Source: an uncultured Fibrobacter sp. (GTDB lineage: Bacteria; Fibrobacterota; Fibrobacteria; Fibrobacterales; Fibrobacteraceae). Taken from it: a stretch of 33,328 nt of DNA. Shown piece by piece: positions 30,934 to 33,328 of the stretch. The notes under the pieces are model-generated. The model saw only the letters and a program-made list of their open reading frames with translations. It was not told the DNA's origin and searched no databases. The DNA lies in contig CAMZGI010000005.1 of assembly GCA_947306305.1 (NCBI GenBank), positions 1-33,328 on the forward strand, in the 5' to 3' direction. The translations under genes were made by a program, and so were the position numbers. Numbering within the stretch: the stretch's first letter is position 1; every line of letters starts with the position of its first letter.

Positions 30934-31971
30934 TCACCCTTCCTCCCTTTCATCCTTCAGTCTATACCGTTTGCTTCTGCCGCCTTTGTTGTTCGTCTGC
31001 AAAATTCCTTTGTCCATAAGACTTTGGATTTCGCGGAGGGCGGTGTCGTGGCTGGTGTTGAAGAATGCGGCGGCTTCTTTGGCGGTGAAGGGTTGGGCGA
31101 TTCTTCCGGCTAAAATTTCGTCGATGAGCTGTTGTTCGCGTTCGCTGAAGGTGGTGCTTGCGTGGGCGTTGCGGAACTGGATGCGGCTGATTTCGGAGGC
31201 GAAAAGTTGTTCGCTATCTTTGATGGCGTCTCGCATCATTTGCAGGAACCATAAAATCCATTCGGTGAGGTCACCGCTTGCGGCTTGTGTGCGCGAGAGG
31301 ATTTTGAAGTAGTCGGCTTTGTTGTCGCTGATTTGCTTGTTCAGTGCGTATTGGCAATGCGTTGTGCTTTCGGCGCGGGCGAGTTGCATCGCGGTGATGG
31401 CGCGGGCGATTCTGCCGTTGGCGTCGGCGAAGGGGCGGATGGTCAAAAACCAAAAGTGTGCGATGGCGGCTTTGATGACTCCGTCCATGTTCGATTTTTC
31501 GAACCACGAGATAAAACTTTCCATTTCGCTTTGGAGGCGTTCTGGATTCGGGCCTACAAAGTGGAGCGTTTTTTCGTCTAATGTTGTCTGTACTTCGCTG
31601 GGAGTTTCGCGGTAGTGCTTGACTTTGTTCTGACCCATGGCGGCGTGCCAGTTGAAGAGTCTTTCTTCGGTCAGGGGCGAAGCGGCGTTCTGTATGGCGC
31701 CGATGTAGTTCTTGATGTAATTTTCGTTGCTCTTGCTTTTGAGTTCCACTTCGGTGAGGACTTTCGCCGCGTCGAGCGTGTAGCCATCGATGGCGTAGTT
31801 TGCAACGATGTCATCGGCGATGAGTTTTGCTTCGATGTCCTTGAGTCCGCAGATTTGCATGATCCCGATGAGTTTTCCTTCGGCGAGTCGCGTTTGCCCA
31901 AGTGCGTTGAGCACCTTGGGGGAGTCGAAGCGGAATCGTGTCCAGTCGGGGAATTGGTGGATGTAGAGCAT
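30934..31971 (-). CDS. Fic-family protein with altered active-site and inhibitory motifs
   Basis: 345 residues. Order: a DUF4172-type N-terminus (HQFPDWTRFRFDSPKVLNAL), an inhibitory-helix region, the Fic core, then a C-terminal winged helix (about 280-340: FTAKEAAAFFNTSHDTALREIQSLMDKGIL). Fic enzymes transfer AMP or related groups using HPFx(D/E)GNGR. Here the motif reads IRPFADANGR, with the catalytic histidine replaced by Arg179 (codon CGC, 31435-31437) and the first glycine by Ala. The inhibitory motif (S/T)xxxE(G/N) reads NYAIDG (58-63), also changed. The fold is otherwise complete and the frame intact over 1 kb, so it may be kept for a non-catalytic role such as DNA binding. No strong ribosome site precedes ATG 31971. 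It faces prmA divergently across 468 bases. Confidence 0.88.
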   Translation of the reverse strand: MLYIHQFPDWTRFRFDSPKVLNALGQTRLAEGKLIGIMQICGLKDIEAKLIADDIVANYAIDGYTLDAAKVLTEVELKSKSNENYIKNYIGAIQNAASPLTEERLFNWHAAMGQNKVKHYRETPSEVQTTLDEKTLHFVGPNPERLQSEMESFISWFEKSNMDGVIKAAIAHFWFLTIRPFADANGRIARAITAMQLARAESTTHCQYALNKQISDNKADYFKILSRTQAASGDLTEWILWFLQMMRDAIKDSEQLFASEISRIQFRNAHASTTFSEREQQLIDEILAGRIAQPFTAKEAAAFFNTSHDTALREIQSLMDKGILQTNNKGGRSKRYRLKDEREEG

Positions 31972-32089
31972 AAGTTCGAAGTGGTTTGCCTAAATATATT
32001 TCTTTTTGCTGCTTTTCGTTTGGATGTTTGGGCGTCGTGGTGTTGAATTGAGAAAAAATGTGTTGAAGTGCTTGATTCTGCACTTGATT

Positions 32090-32127
32090 TACATACTAAA
32101 AAAGGTCATTATGTGTTTTAATATGTA
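32090..32127. repeat. TACATACTAAA palindrome, copy 1
   Basis: TACATACTAAAA (32090-32101), 14-base loop with GTCATTATGTG, TTTTAATATGTA (32116-32127), one mismatch. First of three related palindromes in the fic-prmA divergent spacer. Confidence 0.75.
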
Positions 32128-32152
32128 ATTGGCCGTTTGTTACTTTGTGTGG

Positions 32153-32192
32153 TTACATACTAAATTGTCGATTTATGGTGTTTAGTATGTAA
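32153..32192. repeat. TACATACTAAA palindrome, copy 2
   Basis: TTACATACTAAA (32153-32164), 16-base loop TTGTCGATTTATGGTG, TTTAGTATGTAA (32181-32192): perfect 12-base arms. It starts 63 bases after copy 1. Confidence 0.8.
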
Positions 32193-32289
32193 TTTTTAGT
32201 GCAAATAGCTACTTTAGAGGGCCTTTTTGTTGAAAGATTGCTTTAAAAAGCTGTATTTTGGCTTTTTTGAGCGGATTTTCATCTTTTTT

Positions 32290-32326
32290 TACATACTAAA
32301 TGACGATTTTCCTGTTTTAGTATGTA
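32290..32326. repeat. TACATACTAAA palindrome, copy 3
   Basis: TACATACTAAA (32290-32300), 15-base loop containing GACGATTTTCCTG, TTTAGTATGTA (32316-32326): perfect 11-base arms. It starts 137 bases after copy 2. Apart from these three palindromes, 31972-32439 shows nothing that I can name. Confidence 0.8.
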
Positions 32327-32439
32327 TTAGAACAAAGTATGCGGCATTAATTCGCCTCAAAAACGTGTTGGAATCGTATAATGCGCCCAATTTTTTCAAC
32401 GCTCGTCCTGTCCGTTCTTTATTTTGATAAATTTAAGCT

Positions 32440-33282
32440 ATGCAGAAAATCGATACTTGGTACAAGGCTCAGGGCAACTGCCCCAATGAAGAATATGAAA
32501 TTGCAAGCTACCTGCTTTTCGAAGCGGGCGTGGCTACGTTGGAAGAACTGGATCCGGTGACGGAAGGTCGCACGGAGTTCTGTTTTTACACGGGCGACAA
32601 GGCTGAACGCGACCGCATCGTGGAGGAATTTCCTCAGTACAACTTCACGGTGACGGAAGAGCCTGCAAAGGATTGGGACAAGTGGTGGCGCGACCGTGCG
32701 CAGCCGGTGGCTGTGAGCGAGCATCTTTGGGTGCGTCCGCCTTGGGTGGAATTTGCGCCGGAAGATCCGGAAGCGGTTGTGCTTGAACTCGAAGCGAAGA
32801 CTGCTTTTGGTACGGGTGAGCACGAGACGACGAGTAGCTGTGCCGCGTTGATGGAAAATATTGATTTTAACGGCAAGACGGTTCTCGACATTGGTACGGG
32901 AACGGGAATCTTGGCGATGTTTGCGCGTCGCAAGGGCGCTAGTTTGGCGGTGGGTACGGAAATCGACCCGCTCACGATTCCTTGCATTGCTGAAAACTTT
33001 GAACGTAATGGTTTTGGCGAAAGCGACTGCGTGCTCGGATTCTTGGATGCGTTCAAGGACGGAACGAAGTTCGACGTGATTCTCTGCAACATGATCCGCA
33101 GCGAACTTTGGCCGTTGCGCGATGATATCGAGGACTTGCTTGCGGAAGGCGGCGAACTGATTATTAGCGGTCAGCTCGTCACTGAAAAGGATTACATCCT
33201 CAAGTGGTTCGAAGAAGCCGGCTTCAAGGTCTCTGTTGAACGCGAAAAAGGCGAGTGGTGGAGTGTGCTTGCGCACTCCTAA
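32440..33282 (+). CDS. prmA: Ribosomal protein L11 methyltransferase
   Basis: A 280-residue S-adenosylmethionine-dependent methyltransferase that trimethylates ribosomal protein L11. The N-terminal substrate-binding part (about 1-100; WDKWWRDRAQPVAVSEHLWVRPPW, canonical W...F.P...) leads to the catalytic domain: TAFGTGEHETTSSC (about 122-135), the SAM loop TVLDIGTGTGILAMFARRKGA (about 147-167), the acidic TEID after the next strand and FDVILCNMI (canonical ANIL). The family usually reads LDVGCGSG, and here IGTGTG is a mild variant. Size is close to the normal 290. No clear ribosome site precedes ATG 32440. It is first after the accessory region and probably marks the resumed core chromosome. 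Confidence 0.92.
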   Translation: MQKIDTWYKAQGNCPNEEYEIASYLLFEAGVATLEELDPVTEGRTEFCFYTGDKAERDRIVEEFPQYNFTVTEEPAKDWDKWWRDRAQPVAVSEHLWVRPPWVEFAPEDPEAVVLELEAKTAFGTGEHETTSSCAALMENIDFNGKTVLDIGTGTGILAMFARRKGASLAVGTEIDPLTIPCIAENFERNGFGESDCVLGFLDAFKDGTKFDVILCNMIRSELWPLRDDIEDLLAEGGELIISGQLVTEKDYILKWFEEAGFKVSVEREKGEWWSVLAHS

Positions 33283-33328
33283 ACGATTGTACTAATTGCG
33301 GATTATTTATTCCGCCAAAATTTAATTC

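Noticed and set aside
32090-32326. Repeats spaced like a small CRISPR array
   Set aside because: Repeat and loop both recur in related form, spacing is 63 then 137 bases, and no cas gene is near. These are palindromic units, not repeat-spacer units.
33298-33315. GCGGA/TCCGC hairpin after prmA as a terminator
   Set aside because: Only five pairs and followed by AAAATTT rather than a T tract; the window ends before anything more can be seen.

Overview
The window most likely comes from a Fibrobacter species or a close relative (Fibrobacterota). It carries two TIGR02147-type proteins and four lipoproteins with the FISUMP domain (Fibrobacter succinogenes major paralogous domain, TIGR02145), families known almost only from that lineage. 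The chromosomal genes use strong AGGAGG-type ribosome sites and have intermediate GC. One block (about 25.0-30.9 kb) is visibly AT-richer.

Layout. (1) 1-8.1 kb: a tandem series of FISUMP cassettes. It starts with the terminator of a preceding cassette, then promoter-TIGR02147-FISUMP lipoprotein-terminator, then promoter-TIGR02147-FISUMP-FISUMP-terminator. Promoters and terminators are paralogous copies. A short palindromic MITE-like element has inserted between promoter and ribosome site of the second cassette. (2) 8.1-9.9 kb: an 80-bp tandem repeat, a geranylgeranylglyceryl-phosphate-synthase family gene and a small single-domain FISUMP lipoprotein. (3) 10.0-17.0 kb: a tightly packed six-gene operon with a small membrane protein, an ABC ATPase and its permease, two PilT-like ATPases with damaged catalytic motifs, and a patatin-like/outer-membrane-barrel protein that also lacks canonical motifs. 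(4) 17.2-24.1 kb: housekeeping genes. These are mltG (minus), a small secreted protein (plus), the minus-strand series plsC-rnr-RgpF-like, and glk (plus). (5) 24.2-32.4 kb: an accessory, defence-like region. It holds a Phd/YefM-ParE/RelE toxin-antitoxin pair, an HNH protein with a C-terminal zinc-binding region, and a large Avs-like STAND NTPase broken by one in-frame amber codon and one frameshift. It also holds relics of further accessory genes, a Fic-family protein whose catalytic histidine is replaced by arginine, and an array of three palindromes in the divergent spacer before the next gene. (6) 32.4 kb-end: prmA.

Most notable. The reconstructed 26796-30507 gene reads as one STAND NTPase of about 1,230 residues once the two lesions are bridged. 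The Fic gene has lost both its active-site and its autoinhibitory motif. The PilT-like pair and patatin-like protein together look like an operon of pseudo-enzymes built round an ABC exporter. Several intergenic hairpin families (GTCAT...ATCT hairpins with changing stems, the 80-bp repeat with a compensatory change, the TACATACTAAA palindromes and the MITE) show repeat structure not explained by genes. No rRNA, tRNA or CRISPR array was recognised. All family calls are by eye from motifs, with no database search behind them.
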